A program made the translations under genes and the position numbers. From NCBI GenBank assembly GCA_048500255.1, contig JASNYH010000007.1:1-64000 (forward strand): a DNA stretch of 64,000 nt, written 5' to 3'. Below are positions 27,649 through 37,111 of the stretch, in pieces. Source of the stretch: JAMHWF01 sp048500255 (lineage in GTDB: Bacteria; Pseudomonadota; Gammaproteobacteria; Burkholderiales; Burkholderiaceae_C). Within the stretch, counting starts at the first letter, position 1. Each line of letters begins with the position of its first letter. The notes under the pieces are model-generated. The model had not been told where the DNA came from and ran no database searches. It saw nothing but the letters and a program-made list of their open reading frames with translations.

Positions 27649-29160
27649 ATGACGAACCCATCGGACCCGAGCGTGTGCGCTGTCCTCGTGCCGGCCGTCC
27701 TCGCGTGGCTGCTGGCCGGCTGCGCGGCGGCACCGCCGTACGAGCCGCCCCCCGTGCCCGAGGTGACGAGCTTCACGGCCGGCGCGACACCGACGGCCAC
27801 CGCCGCGGCAGACGGCCCGCTCGGGGCGGCGCAGCAGGTGATCGACGGCCCGCTCGATGCCCGCTGGTGGCGCGCGCTGCGCTCGCAGGCCCTCGACGCG
27901 CTGGTGGAGGAGGCGCTGCGCGCCAGCCCCACGGTCGCCGCGGCCGAGGCGGTGCTGGCCCAGGCGCGCGAGTCGTACGCGGCGCAGGCCGGCTCGACGC
28001 AGTGGCCCCAGGCGGATCTGGGCCTGGGTGCGCAACACCAGCAGATCAGCCCGAGCAGCCAAGGCCTGTCCGGCGGCACACGCGAGTTCAGTCTCTACAG
28101 CGCCGGCGTGGGCGTGCGCTACCGCTTCGACTTCGGCGGCGGCACGGGCAGCAGCCTGCGCGCACTGGCCGCGCGCGCCGACATCCGCCAGCACGAGCTC
28201 GATGCCGCGCGCCATGCGCTGGCCGCCAACATCGCCACCGGCGCGATCACGCGCGCGCGCCTCGCAGGCCAGATCGATGCCCAGACGGCCATCCTGCACG
28301 CGCAGCTTGAGTCGATCCGGCTCGCCCAGGTACGCACGCGCCTGGGCCAGGCCGCACCCGACGAGGTGAGCGCGCTCACGGCCCAGGCCGAGCTGACGCG
28401 CGCCGCGCTGCCGCTGCTGCACAAGCAACTGCAGCAGTCCGAGCACCTGCTGGCCGTGCTGGCCGGCCGGCCGCCCGCGCACGGCGTGCCCGCCTTCATG
28501 CTGGCCGACTTCAGCCTGCCCGAGCGCCTGCCCGTCTCGGTGCCCTCGCAATGGGCGCGCCGGCGGCCCGACATCCAGGCCGCCGAGGCCGCGCTGCGCG
28601 CGGCCCATGGCGAGCTGGGCGCGGTGTTCGCGCGCCAGTACCCGCAGATCAACCTGAGCGCGAACCTGGGCAGCCAGGCGCTGACGACGTCGGCGCTCTT
28701 CGGCGGGCCGGCGGCGGTGTGGAGCGTGTTCGGCCAGCTGAGCCAGCCCCTGTTCAATGCCGGCCTGCCGGCCGAGCGGCGTGCCGCGCAGGCAGCGTTC
28801 GAGTCGGCAGCGGCCGGCTACCAGCGCGTGGTGCTCGACGCGCTGCGCAGCGTCGCCGATGCGCTACGCGCCGTGGAGCACGACGCCCAGGCGCTGGCCG
28901 CGCTGTCGCGCAGCCTGCAGGCGGCGCACGAGCAACACCGGGTGCTCGAGCGCCAGTACCGCGCCGGTGCCGCCAGCGCGGCGCAACTGCTCGTGGCCGA
29001 CCAGGTGCTGCTGCAGGCGCGCAGCGGCGTCGTCGCGGCGCAGGCGCAGCGCCTTGCGGACACCGTGGCGCTCAGCGCCGCGCTGGCCGGCGACCCGCTG
29101 ACGCCGAGCCCGCCGCGCGCCCGGGCCACCGTTTCCCTTCAACCCCCGCAGGAGCAGTGA
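27649..29160 (+). CDS. NodT-family outer-membrane efflux lipoprotein
   Basis: The 503-residue protein has a lipoprotein signal ending in the lipobox LLAGC and then PPYEPPPVPEV, typical of NodT/OprM outer-membrane factors. Two repeats of the TolC fold follow (about 80-280 and 285-490), with the conserved RRPDIQAAEAALRAAHGELG and YPQINLSANLG segments. It forms the outer-membrane channel for the ABC exporter encoded just upstream. An AAAGAG-like site precedes the ATG, and a 30-bp gap follows the ATPase gene. Confidence 0.93.
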   Translation: MTNPSDPSVCAVLVPAVLAWLLAGCAAAPPYEPPPVPEVTSFTAGATPTATAAADGPLGAAQQVIDGPLDARWWRALRSQALDALVEEALRASPTVAAAEAVLAQARESYAAQAGSTQWPQADLGLGAQHQQISPSSQGLSGGTREFSLYSAGVGVRYRFDFGGGTGSSLRALAARADIRQHELDAARHALAANIATGAITRARLAGQIDAQTAILHAQLESIRLAQVRTRLGQAAPDEVSALTAQAELTRAALPLLHKQLQQSEHLLAVLAGRPPAHGVPAFMLADFSLPERLPVSVPSQWARRRPDIQAAEAALRAAHGELGAVFARQYPQINLSANLGSQALTTSALFGGPAAVWSVFGQLSQPLFNAGLPAERRAAQAAFESAAAGYQRVVLDALRSVADALRAVEHDAQALAALSRSLQAAHEQHRVLERQYRAGAASAAQLLVADQVLLQARSGVVAAQAQRLADTVALSAALAGDPLTPSPPRARATVSLQPPQEQ

Positions 29161-29162
29161 CC

Positions 29163-29675
29163 ATGAGTTCGTTTCGCTATGCCACGAGCCAGGTGGCCGT
29201 GCATTGGCTAGCCGCCGCAGCAGTGATCTTCCTGCTGTTGACCGGGACCTTCGTGCTCGAAGCCCTGCCCAACGATGCGCAGAAGATCGGCAACCTTCGC
29301 ATCCACCTGTTCGTCGGCGCCCTGGCCGGTGTGCTCGTGATCTCGCGCATCGTGCTGCGCCGCCGCCACGCGCTGCCGCCCACGCTGCCCGGCGAGCGCA
29401 TCGTCCGGCTCGGGCACGTTGCCTTGAACATCGCCGTGCTGCTGATGGCGTTCAGCGGCGCCATGCTGGCGCTGCAGAGCGGTCTGCTCGACGCCGTGTT
29501 CGGCAGCGGCTCGCTGCCTGCCGACTTCAAGACCTACACCCCGCGCAAGGTGCATGGCCTGGTCGCCAAGCTGGCGATCGGCCTGGTCGTCCTGCACGTC
29601 GGCGCGGCGCTGTACCACCAGCTCGTGCTGCGCGACGGCCTGCTCACCCGCATGCGCCCGGGCCGAAGTGGCTGA
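29163..29675 (+). CDS. Cytochrome b561 family protein
   Basis: The 170-residue protein has four membrane helices and paired histidines for two b haems: H14 in QVAVHWLAAA, a His in RIHLFVGALAG, one in RKVHGLVAKLAIG and one in LHVGAALYHQL. The family moves electrons across the inner membrane, for example from quinol to a periplasmic acceptor or superoxide. It starts 2 nt after the outer-membrane factor gene behind GGAGCAG, so it belongs to the exporter operon. Why an exporter operon needs a b561 is not clear. Confidence 0.88.
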   Translation: MSSFRYATSQVAVHWLAAAAVIFLLLTGTFVLEALPNDAQKIGNLRIHLFVGALAGVLVISRIVLRRRHALPPTLPGERIVRLGHVALNIAVLLMAFSGAMLALQSGLLDAVFGSGSLPADFKTYTPRKVHGLVAKLAIGLVVLHVGAALYHQLVLRDGLLTRMRPGRSG

Positions 29676-29802
29676 GTCGATGGCGTCCGCGCGCCGCGAG
29701 GCCGCTCGCGCGCCGCCCGAGCAGGCGCGCCGCGCCGATGCGACGTGCGCGCTCGGCCCTGCGCGCGGACGGCCTCGTGACGGGTGCTATCCTGCCCGCA
29801 CC

Positions 29803-30249
29803 GTGAGCCAGCCTCTGCACCTGCGCCCTGCGCACGACCGATCGCTTCGCGGCGTGTCGCTGCTCGGGCGCTGGATCCTGGTTCTGCTGCTCGCCTTCGA
29901 TCTCGTCGGCTCGCCGTTCCACGCGCACGCACACGACCTCGGGGCCGACGCCGCGGCCCGGCACGCGGCGCACGCCGATGATGCAGTCGCCGGCGTGCCC
30001 CACGTCGAAGAGAACGGATCACCCGCCTTCGGTCACTCGCTGGCCGCGCTGCGCAATCCGCAGCCGCAGGTCGACCCGCACGCATCGATCGACGAGGCGC
30101 CTCCTTCGCGCGCCGACATCGCGGTGCCGCCGCCAGCGCAAGCTTTGCTCGGCGACGCCTGCTGCGCCGTGCCGCCGCGTGCCGCCCGGCCGCGCGATCT
30201 GCACATCCGCCCGGACGGGCGGGCACCTCCCTCACCGCTCCACAGCTGA
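29803..30249 (+). CDS. His-rich exported protein of a metal-efflux operon
   Basis: The 148-residue protein starts at a GTG and has one hydrophobic segment (LLGRWILVLLLAFDLVGSP, about 22-40). A His/Asp-rich stretch follows (HAHAHDLGADAAARHAAHADD) and a GDACCAVPPR element. Such short His-rich exported proteins often lead HME-RND metal-efflux operons in Burkholderiales, like CzcI. Metal binding in the periplasm is inferred. The upstream promoter region has a GTGCTATCCT extended -10-like element. The start is uncertain because no strong ribosome binding site is seen. Confidence 0.6.
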   Translation: MSQPLHLRPAHDRSLRGVSLLGRWILVLLLAFDLVGSPFHAHAHDLGADAAARHAAHADDAVAGVPHVEENGSPAFGHSLAALRNPQPQVDPHASIDEAPPSRADIAVPPPAQALLGDACCAVPPRAARPRDLHIRPDGRAPPSPLHS

Positions 30250-30328
30250 CCCTTCGTGGCGCCGCGTGACGGTGGCGCCGGTCCCTCTGCCGCACCGGTA
30301 GCGCGCGGCGGTTCCGTGGAGATCTCCC

Positions 30329-31447
30329 ATGCCCTGTCCGATGCAAGTGCGCGGCGTGCCGCGCGCCTGGCTCTTCGCCCTCGTCCTCCTCGCCGGCCTG
30401 TCGCGGCCCGTCGGCGCGCAGCCTGCCGCCGAGTTCGCCGTGTCGCCGGCGCAGATGCAGTCGCTCGGCGTCACGCTGCAAAAGCTCGCGTAGCCGTCGC
30501 CGATCCGCGGGCTGGCGTACCCGGCCCGCGTGGTGCTGCCGCCGAGCCGTGAGCAGGTGGTCAGCGCACCGGTCGACGGCGTGGTCGATCGATTGCTCGT
30601 GAGCGGCCAGGAGGCCGTCAAGACGGGCCAGCCCTTGCTGCGCCTGGTCAGTCCCGACTACGGTGATCTGCAGCTCAGGCTGATGGAGGCGGCGGGCAAG
30701 GCCCGCCTGTCGCAGAAGACGCTGGCGCGCGAGCAGCAGCTCTTCGCCGAGGGCATCATCCCCGAGCGCCGCGTGCAGGAGGCCGAGCTCGCCGAGCGCA
30801 GCGACAGCGCGCGCCTGCGCCAGGCCGAAACCGAGATGCGGCTGGCCGGTGCCGACACGGCGACGATCCGGCGCGTGGCCGAGGGCGGCAAGGTCGACGA
30901 CGGCGTGCTCGTGCGCGCTAGGAGCGCGGGGCTCGTCGTCGCCGTCGACGTCACGCCCGGCCAGCGCGTGAAGGAGGCCGACGCGCTCGTGCGCTTGGCC
31001 GACCTGCGCGAGCTGTGGCTCGAAGTCCAGGTCCCGTCGGATCGCCGCGCCGACGACGGCGGCGAGATCACCGTCGTCGGCCGCGAAGTCGCGGCGACGC
31101 CGCTGTCGGTCGGCGCCGTCGTGAGCGAAAGCCAAACCGTGACGCTGCGCGCCCGGGTGACGCGCGGCGCCGAGCGCCTGAGGCCCGGCGAGGTGGTGCA
31201 GGCGCAGGTGCCGTTCGCCGGGGCCGCGGGCTGGGCGCTGCCGCTGCAGGCCGTCACGCGCCAGGACGACAAGGCCTACGTCTTCGTGCGCAGCGCCAAG
31301 GGGTTCGTCGCGACTCCGGTCACCGTGGTGGCGAGCGCGGGCGCCTCGGTGCAGGTCACCGGCGCACTGCGCGCGGGGCAGGAAGTCGCCACCAGCTCCG
31401 TCATCGCGCTGAAATCGGCGTGGCTCGGCAAGGGCGGCGGGAGCTGA
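30329..31447 (+). pseudogene. RND efflux adaptor (CzcB/CusB type) with an in-frame amber codon
   Basis: The frame from ATG 30329 encodes a signal peptide (WLFALVLLAGLSRPVGAQ) and the start of the mature protein. It is cut by TAG at 30491 (codon 55) and continues in the same frame for 318 codons to 31447. The downstream part is intact: lipoyl half-motif (VVSAPVDGVVDRLLVSGQEAVKTGQP), hairpin (KARLSQKTLAREQQLFAEG), barrel and C-terminal domains. A GTG at 30530 could restart translation but would lack the signal peptide. A nonsense mutation, readthrough or a sequencing error are all possible. The rest of the operon is intact. Confidence 0.75.
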
Positions 31448-31448
31448 C

Positions 31449-34400
31449 ATGCTGAGCCGCCTCGTGCAATTCGCGCTCTCGCAGCGCCTGTTCGTGCTGC
31501 TCGCCGCGGCCCTGCTCGCGGGCTTTGGCTGGTACGCGTTCCGCAACCTGCCGATCGATGCCTTTCCCGATGTGTCGAGCACGCAGGTCAAGGTGATCAT
31601 GAAGGCGCCCGGCATGACGCCCGAGGAGGTCGAGAGCCGCATCGCCGCGCCGATCGAGGTCGAGATGCTCGGCATCCCGCGCCAGCGCATGCTGCGCTCG
31701 GTGTCGAAGTACGGCCTCGTCGACGTCACCGTCGATTTCGAAGACGGCACCGACGTGTACTGGGCGCGCCAGCAGGTCGCCGAGCGCCTGGGCAACATCC
31801 AGGACGATCTGCCGGCCGGCCTGAGCGGCGGCATGGCGCCGATCACGACGTTGCTGGGCGAGATGTTCCGGTTCACGATCGAGGCGCCGGACATGTCGCT
31901 CGAGGAGCGGCGCAGCCTGCTCGACTGGGTGATCCGCCCCGCGCTGAGGACGGTGCCGGGCGTGGCCGACGTCAACGCGCTGGGCGGCAAGGTGCGCAGC
32001 TTCGAGGTGGTGCCCGACCCCGCGAGGCTGGCCGCGATGGGCCTGTCCACCGCGTCGCTGAAAGCCTCGATCGAGGCCAACAACCGCAACGACGGCGCCG
32101 GCCGGCTAGGCGAAGGCGACGAGGTGCTGCTCGTGCGCAGCGAAGGCAGCGTGAAGACGGCGGAAGACCTGCGCGCGACCGTCGTCGGCCGCAAGGGCGG
32201 CACGCCGGTGCGCCTGGGCGACGTGGCGCAGGTGCGCGAAGGCAGCGTGACGCGCTACGGCGTCGTCACGAAGGACGGCCGGGCCGAGACCGTCGAAGGC
32301 CTCGTGCTGGGCCTGGCCGGTGCCAACGCGCAGCAGGTGGTCGACGGCGTGACGCGCAGGCTCACCGAGCTGCAGCCCACGCTGCCGCCGAACGTGTCGA
32401 TCACGCCTTTCTACAACCGCGCCGAACTCGTGAAGAAGGCGGTCGGCACGGTCTCGCAGGCGCTGCTCGAGGCGACCGTGATCGTGCTGGTGCTGCTCGG
32501 TGCCTTCCTCGGCAACGTGCGGGCCGCCGTCGCCGTGGCGGCGGTGCTGCCGCTGGCGGCGCTGTGGACCTTCATCGCGATGCGGCTGGCCGGCATGTCG
32601 GCCAACCTGATGAGCCTGGGCGGCCTGGCGATCGCGCTGGGCATGCTCGTCGACGCGGCGGTGGTCGTGGTCGAGAACGTCGTGCAGCACCTGGGCCACG
32701 ACCGCGCGGCCGGCAAGCTGCCGCGGCTGCACATCGTGCTGCGCGCGGTGCGCGAGGTGGCCGCGCCCGTGGCGGCCGGCGTGCTGATCATCGTCACCGT
32801 GTTCCTGCCGCTGCTGACGCTGCAGGGCCTCGAAGGCAAGTTCTTCGTGCCCGTGGCACTGACCATCGTCTTCGCGCTCGCCGGCTCGCTGCTGCTGTCG
32901 CTGACCGTGATACCCGTGATCGCCTCGTACCTGCTGAAGAAGGTGCCGCACGAGGATCCGTGGCTGGTGCGCAAGCTGCTTCGCGCGTACGAACCGCTGC
33001 TGGCCGTCGCGATCCGGCGCCAGGGCGCCGTATTCGTCGTGGCCGCGGCGATGCTCGCGGCGGCGGCGCTCGTCTACACGCAGGTCGGCAAGACGTTCCT
33101 GCCGACGATGGACGAGGGCGACCTGATCGTCGGCATCGAGAAGCTGCCATCGGTCAGCCTCGAGCAGACCGCCGCGCTCGACCTGAAGATCCACCAGGCG
33201 CTGATGAAGAACATCCCGGAGATCACCGGCATCGTCGCGCGTGCCGGCTCCGACGAGATCGGGCTCGACCCGATGGGGCTGAACCAGACCGACACCTTCC
33301 TCGTGCTCAAGCCGCGCGCCGAGTGGCAGCTCGCCGACAAGGACGCGCTGGTCACGAGGATCCGCAGCGTGCTCGATGCGATACCCGGCATCAAGTATAG
33401 CTTCACCCAGCCGATCGACATGCGCGTGTCCGAGATGATCATCGGCGTGCGCGGCGACCTGGCGATCAAGGTGTTCGGCCCGGACCTCGGCAAGCTCAAC
33501 GAGCTTGCCGCACGGATCGAGGCGGTGATGAAGAAGGTGCGGGGCAGCGAGGACGTCTACACCGTCGAGAACGACGGCGTGCAGTACCTGCGCGTCGTCG
33601 TCGACCGGCTCGCCGCCGGCGGCCACGGGCTCGCGGTCGAAGACGTGCAGGACGCGCTGCGCGCGCAGGTCGAGGGCCAGCGCGCCGGCACGGTGATCGA
33701 CGGCACGCGGCGCATCCCGATCGTGCTGCGCGGGCCGGAGCATACGCGGCTGTCGCCGGCGGAGTTCGCGGCGCTGCGCATCACGACGCCCGACGGCCAG
33801 AGCGTGCCGCTGCAGTCGCTGGCCACGCTGCAGCGCGACGCCGGGCCGGTGAAGATCGACCGCGAGCTCGGCGGCCGCTTCAGCGTGGTGATCGCCAACG
33901 TGACGGGGCGCGACCTCGTCGGCTTCGTCGAGGAGGCCAAGGCGCGCGTGGGCGAGGCGGTCGAGCTGCCCACCGGCTATCGCATCGCCTGGGGCGGGCA
34001 GTTCGAGAACCAGCAGCGCGCCGCCGCGCGCCTGGGCCTCGTGGTGCCGCTCGCGCTGGGACTGATCTTCGTGATTCTCTTCTCCACCTTCGGGTCGGTG
34101 CGGCAGGCGCTGCTGGTGCTTTCGAATATCCCGTTCGCGCTGGTCGGCGGCATCGTCGGCTTGTGGGTCGCGGGCGAGTACCTGTCGGTGCCGGCGTCGG
34201 TGGGGTTCATCGCGCTGCTCGGCATCGCGGTGCTCAATGGCGTCGTGCTGGTCAGCTACTTCAATCAGCTGCATGCCGAGGGCCTGCCACTGGCCGACTG
34301 CGTGATCCAAGGCGCGCGACGTCGGCTGCGGCCCGTGCTGATGACCGCGTCCATCACGGCCTTCGGCCTGATCCCGCTGCTGTTCGCCACCGGCCCGGGC

Positions 34401-34553
34401 TCCGAAATCCAGCGGCCGCTCGCGATCGTCGTGATCGGCGGCCTGCTCTCGGCGACGGCGCTGACGCTGATCCTGCTGCCCATCCTCTACCTGCGCTACG
34501 CGCACCCGCGCGCGAAGCGAAACGACGAACCGCTGGAGGCCGCACATGGCTGA
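31449..34553 (+). CDS. HME-RND heavy-metal efflux pump (CzcA/CusA family)
   Basis: The 1034-residue inner-membrane pump has the RND layout of 12 helices and two large periplasmic loops. It opens LVQFALSQRLFVLLAAALLAGFGWYAFRNLPIDAFPDVSS, the HME start. The helix-4 motif LGMLVDAAVVVVENV carries the family's charged residues, and FLPTMDEGDLIVGIEKLPS begins the second loop. It exports divalent or monovalent metal ions with proton antiport through the adaptor and TolC protein. The helix-4 motif is between the Zn/Co and Cu/Ag patterns, so the metal cannot be assigned. The start follows the adaptor stop by 1 nt. Confidence 0.93.
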   Translation: MLSRLVQFALSQRLFVLLAAALLAGFGWYAFRNLPIDAFPDVSSTQVKVIMKAPGMTPEEVESRIAAPIEVEMLGIPRQRMLRSVSKYGLVDVTVDFEDGTDVYWARQQVAERLGNIQDDLPAGLSGGMAPITTLLGEMFRFTIEAPDMSLEERRSLLDWVIRPALRTVPGVADVNALGGKVRSFEVVPDPARLAAMGLSTASLKASIEANNRNDGAGRLGEGDEVLLVRSEGSVKTAEDLRATVVGRKGGTPVRLGDVAQVREGSVTRYGVVTKDGRAETVEGLVLGLAGANAQQVVDGVTRRLTELQPTLPPNVSITPFYNRAELVKKAVGTVSQALLEATVIVLVLLGAFLGNVRAAVAVAAVLPLAALWTFIAMRLAGMSANLMSLGGLAIALGMLVDAAVVVVENVVQHLGHDRAAGKLPRLHIVLRAVREVAAPVAAGVLIIVTVFLPLLTLQGLEGKFFVPVALTIVFALAGSLLLSLTVIPVIASYLLKKVPHEDPWLVRKLLRAYEPLLAVAIRRQGAVFVVAAAMLAAAALVYTQVGKTFLPTMDEGDLIVGIEKLPSVSLEQTAALDLKIHQALMKNIPEITGIVARAGSDEIGLDPMGLNQTDTFLVLKPRAEWQLADKDALVTRIRSVLDAIPGIKYSFTQPIDMRVSEMIIGVRGDLAIKVFGPDLGKLNELAARIEAVMKKVRGSEDVYTVENDGVQYLRVVVDRLAAGGHGLAVEDVQDALRAQVEGQRAGTVIDGTRRIPIVLRGPEHTRLSPAEFAALRITTPDGQSVPLQSLATLQRDAGPVKIDRELGGRFSVVIANVTGRDLVGFVEEAKARVGEAVELPTGYRIAWGGQFENQQRAAARLGLVVPLALGLIFVILFSTFGSVRQALLVLSNIPFALVGGIVGLWVAGEYLSVPASVGFIALLGIAVLNGVVLVSYFNQLHAEGLPLADCVIQGARRRLRPVLMTASITAFGLIPLLFATGPGSEIQRPLAIVVIGGLLSATALTLILLPILYLRYAHPRAKRNDEPLEAAHG

Positions 34554-34848
34554 CTACTGCCTCACCCTGATCTGCCCCCCGAGCGTCGAGGAGAAGCTGC
34601 TCGACACCTTGCTGGCCTCGGCCGGCAGCGAGGTCTTCACCAGCACGCCCACGCACAGCCACGGCACGGCGCAGGGCCGGCTCACTGCCCAGGAACAGGT
34701 GATGGGTCGCAGCCGCGCGATGCAGGTGCAGGTGCTGCTCACGCGCAACGAGCTCGACCGCCTGCGGGCCCTGCTGCAACGCGAGTTCGCCGGGACCGGC
34801 GTGCGCTACTGGGCCACGCCGCTGGCGCTCGAAGGAGAGTTCGCATGA
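34546..34848 (+). CDS. DUF3240 family protein
   Basis: The 100-residue soluble protein has a ferredoxin-like PII-type pattern (CLTLICPPSVEEKLLDTLL, MQVQVLLTRNELDRLRALL) that defines DUF3240. It contains a small His/Thr segment (TSTPTHSHGTAQGRL), the usual candidate metal-sensing loop. The family is found almost only beside CzcA-type pumps. It overlaps the pump gene by 8 bp and the TolC gene by ATGA. A regulatory role by analogy to CutA/PII proteins is inference. Confidence 0.88.
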   Translation: MADYCLTLICPPSVEEKLLDTLLASAGSEVFTSTPTHSHGTAQGRLTAQEQVMGRSRAMQVQVLLTRNELDRLRALLQREFAGTGVRYWATPLALEGEFA

Positions 34849-36098
34849 GGGCCGTCGCGATGAAGTGGGCCGCCTGCGCCGTTGCCGTGGCGCTGCCGCT
34901 GTGCGCCGGCGCGCAGGACGTGCCGACACCCCGCGATCTGCCGGGCACCGCACAGGCCGCCGCATGGATCGACAAGGAGCCCTCCGTCGCCGAGGCGCGC
35001 AGCGCATTGGAGGCCGCGCGCCATGCCGGCGCCGCGATCGCCGCGTCGCCCCACGAGTGGACCGCTCGCCTGCAAGGGCAGCGCCGCGACTATCGAGACC
35101 GCAGCGGCGACTCCAACGAATGGTCGGCGCAGCTCGAGCGGGCGCTGCGCGTCAACGGCAAATCGGCGCTCGACCGGCAGCTCGGCGAGGTGGAGCAGGA
35201 GATCGCACGCGCCCGGCTCGGCGAGGCGCGGCACGAGGCCGCGCGCGCCCTGGCCGATCGGTGGCTCGATGTCATCGCCGCCCGCGGCCAGCAAGCTCTG
35301 CTGAAGGAGCAGCTCGCGTTTGCCGAGAGCAACCTGGCCGTGGTCGACAAGCGCAGGCGCGCGGGCGATGCGTCGGCCCTCGACCTCAACGTCGCGCGCG
35401 CCGATCTGGGCGAGATCCGGCGACAGGCGAGCCTGGCCGCCACGCAGCTCGCGAAGGCCGAGGCCAAGCTGCGCGTGCGGTTCCCGGAGGCGGCGCCGAG
35501 CGCGGCCACGCTGTCGGAGCCCGTCGCCCTCGCCTGGCAGGAGCCGCAGTGGCGCGAGCGCGTGCTGGCAGAAGCCGACCCGTTGAAGACGGCCGAGGGC
35601 CAGCGCCGCAAGGCCGAGCTGACGGCCGCGCGCACGCGGGCGGATCGCGTCCCCGACCCCACGATCGGCGTCTACACGGCGTCGGAAGCGGTGCGCAACG
35701 AGCGCGTCGTCGGCATCAGCCTGAGCATTCCGCTGACGGGCAGCTACCGCGAGCAGCGCATGCTGCAGGCCGTGCGCGACAGCGACACGGCGCGCGCAGC
35801 ACAGGAACGCTCGCGACAGCAGATCGAGGTGGAAGCGGCCGAAGCCTGGGCCGAGGCCGAGGGCAGCCTCGAGCGCTGGCGCGTGGCCGAGCAGGCCGCG
35901 GGACTCGCCGGCGACAGCGCGCGGCTGATGCAGCGCGCCTACGAGCTCGGCGAAGCGGATCTGCAGGCGCTGCTGCTGGCGCGCCGGCAATCGGCAGAGG
36001 CCGCGCGCGCCGCGCTGGAGGCGCGCACCGATGCGCTGCGCTGGCACCACCGGCTGCTGATCGACGCGCACTGGATCTGGAATCTGGCCGAGGACTGA
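34845..36098 (+). CDS. TolC-family outer-membrane factor of the metal efflux system (CzcC-like)
   Basis: The 417-residue protein has a Sec signal peptide (WAACAVAVALPLCAGAQ). Long helical repeats of the TolC fold follow (about 45-210 and 225-410), with PTIGVYTASEAVRNERVVGISLSIPL as the second-repeat strand. It lacks a lipobox, as in CzcC. It completes the His-rich protein, adaptor, pump, DUF3240 and TolC operon. The ATG overlaps the DUF3240 stop (ATGA); an ATG at 34860 is a possible alternative start. Confidence 0.88.
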   Translation: MRAVAMKWAACAVAVALPLCAGAQDVPTPRDLPGTAQAAAWIDKEPSVAEARSALEAARHAGAAIAASPHEWTARLQGQRRDYRDRSGDSNEWSAQLERALRVNGKSALDRQLGEVEQEIARARLGEARHEAARALADRWLDVIAARGQQALLKEQLAFAESNLAVVDKRRRAGDASALDLNVARADLGEIRRQASLAATQLAKAEAKLRVRFPEAAPSAATLSEPVALAWQEPQWRERVLAEADPLKTAEGQRRKAELTAARTRADRVPDPTIGVYTASEAVRNERVVGISLSIPLTGSYREQRMLQAVRDSDTARAAQERSRQQIEVEAAEAWAEAEGSLERWRVAEQAAGLAGDSARLMQRAYELGEADLQALLLARRQSAEAARAALEARTDALRWHHRLLIDAHWIWNLAED

Positions 36099-36155
36099 GC
36101 AGACACCTTCGACGTCGCGCGACGTGCAGCGGGTTGTTCCAGCAGTGGGGCGGAG

Positions 36156-36893
36156 CACCTCGCAGAGATACAGCCCCAGCGGCGCCCCGACCCCCCAGTA
36201 CCCCGCCACCATGCACAGCATCGGCGTGCGACTGTCCTTGCGGCCGCGCAGCAGGCCCGAGGCGGCCAGGCCGGGGTAGCCGGCGAGCTGGATCAGGCCG
36301 AGCAGCACCAGCAGCCCGGCGGCGATCTCGGCGGCGGCCGCGCTGATCGCGGCGTCGTCGCTCGCTCCTCCTGCTCCTCCTGCTCCTCCTGCTCCGAAGA
36401 AGGCGCTCGCCAGCGGCCGTGCGACGGCCGCGAGCAGCAGCAGCAGCGCGACGCCGCCCGTCGCGGCGATCGCCAGGCTGCTCGTCGTCACGGCCCGCGC
36501 GACGTTCAGCGGCAGCATCGCCAGCGTGACGTAGAGAAAGACCTTCGGCCGCTCGGCGGCCGTCAGCACGGTGCGGTAGAGCGCGATGCCCAGCATCGGC
36601 ACCAGCAGCACCGCCATGCTCTGCGTGTAGCCGCGCCCGCGCTCCAGCAGGCCGGCGTTGAGGCCGAAGTGGCGCAGCCAGTCGGGCGCGCACCAGACGA
36701 GCGGCGCGCCCGCCAGCGCCAGCAGCGCCACCAGCGCGCGGCCGATGCGGTCGAGCCGCCGGCGATCGCCGCCGTGCTGCTGCCCGCGCGCCAGCGCCGC
36801 CGTGTAGAACGGCGCCAGCCCGCTCAGCAGCGCGCGCGCTTCGCCGCGGGGCGTGGCGGAGCCGGGAGTGGGTTCGGTCGTGGGCGCATCCAT
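36156..36893 (-). pseudogene. MATE efflux family gene remnant with internal deletions
   Basis: The open frame from ATG 36893 contains segments typical of MATE transporters in the right order but too close together. They are the N-terminal EARALLSGLAP, the mid-protein GYTQSMAVLLVPMLGIALYRTVLTAAERPKVFLYVTLAMLPLN and GYPGLAASGLLRGRKDSRTPMLCMVAGYWGVGAPLG. Intact MATE proteins have about 450 residues; here about 246 survive. Helices 1-3 and several central helices are gone, and resemblance stops at 36156. It lies convergent to the TolC gene in an otherwise gene-free 1-kb stretch (36099-37111). Confidence 0.7.
36364..36395. repeat. 9-bp tandem repeat inside the MATE remnant
   Basis: GCTCCTCCT is repeated three times in full plus a partial copy. 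In the remnant frame it encodes a Gly-Gly-Ala repeat, which would be odd within a transporter and marks a deletion scar or slippage site. Confidence 0.7.
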
Positions 36894-37111
36894 GGAGCGT
36901 TCACCTCGCGCCGTCGCGGGCTTCGTTGCAGGGCATCCATGGTCCGCGCGCGTGCCGCGCGGCGACAGAGCCGCCTCGGCCGAAACCGGTCGTTTCGTGC
37001 CAGCGCCTCGCATGCCGGCCCTGCACGTCGCCGGGTGTCCGGCTTCGATCGACACCGCGCGCGCTCCGGTTGTAGTATCTATTCATTATCGATTCGTACA
37101 GCAGCGCTCCG

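Noticed and set aside
31449..34553. Assigning the RND pump to copper/silver or to zinc/cobalt
   Set aside because: The helix-4 motif mixes features of both groups and no dedicated metal chaperone or sensor gene in the operon decides it.
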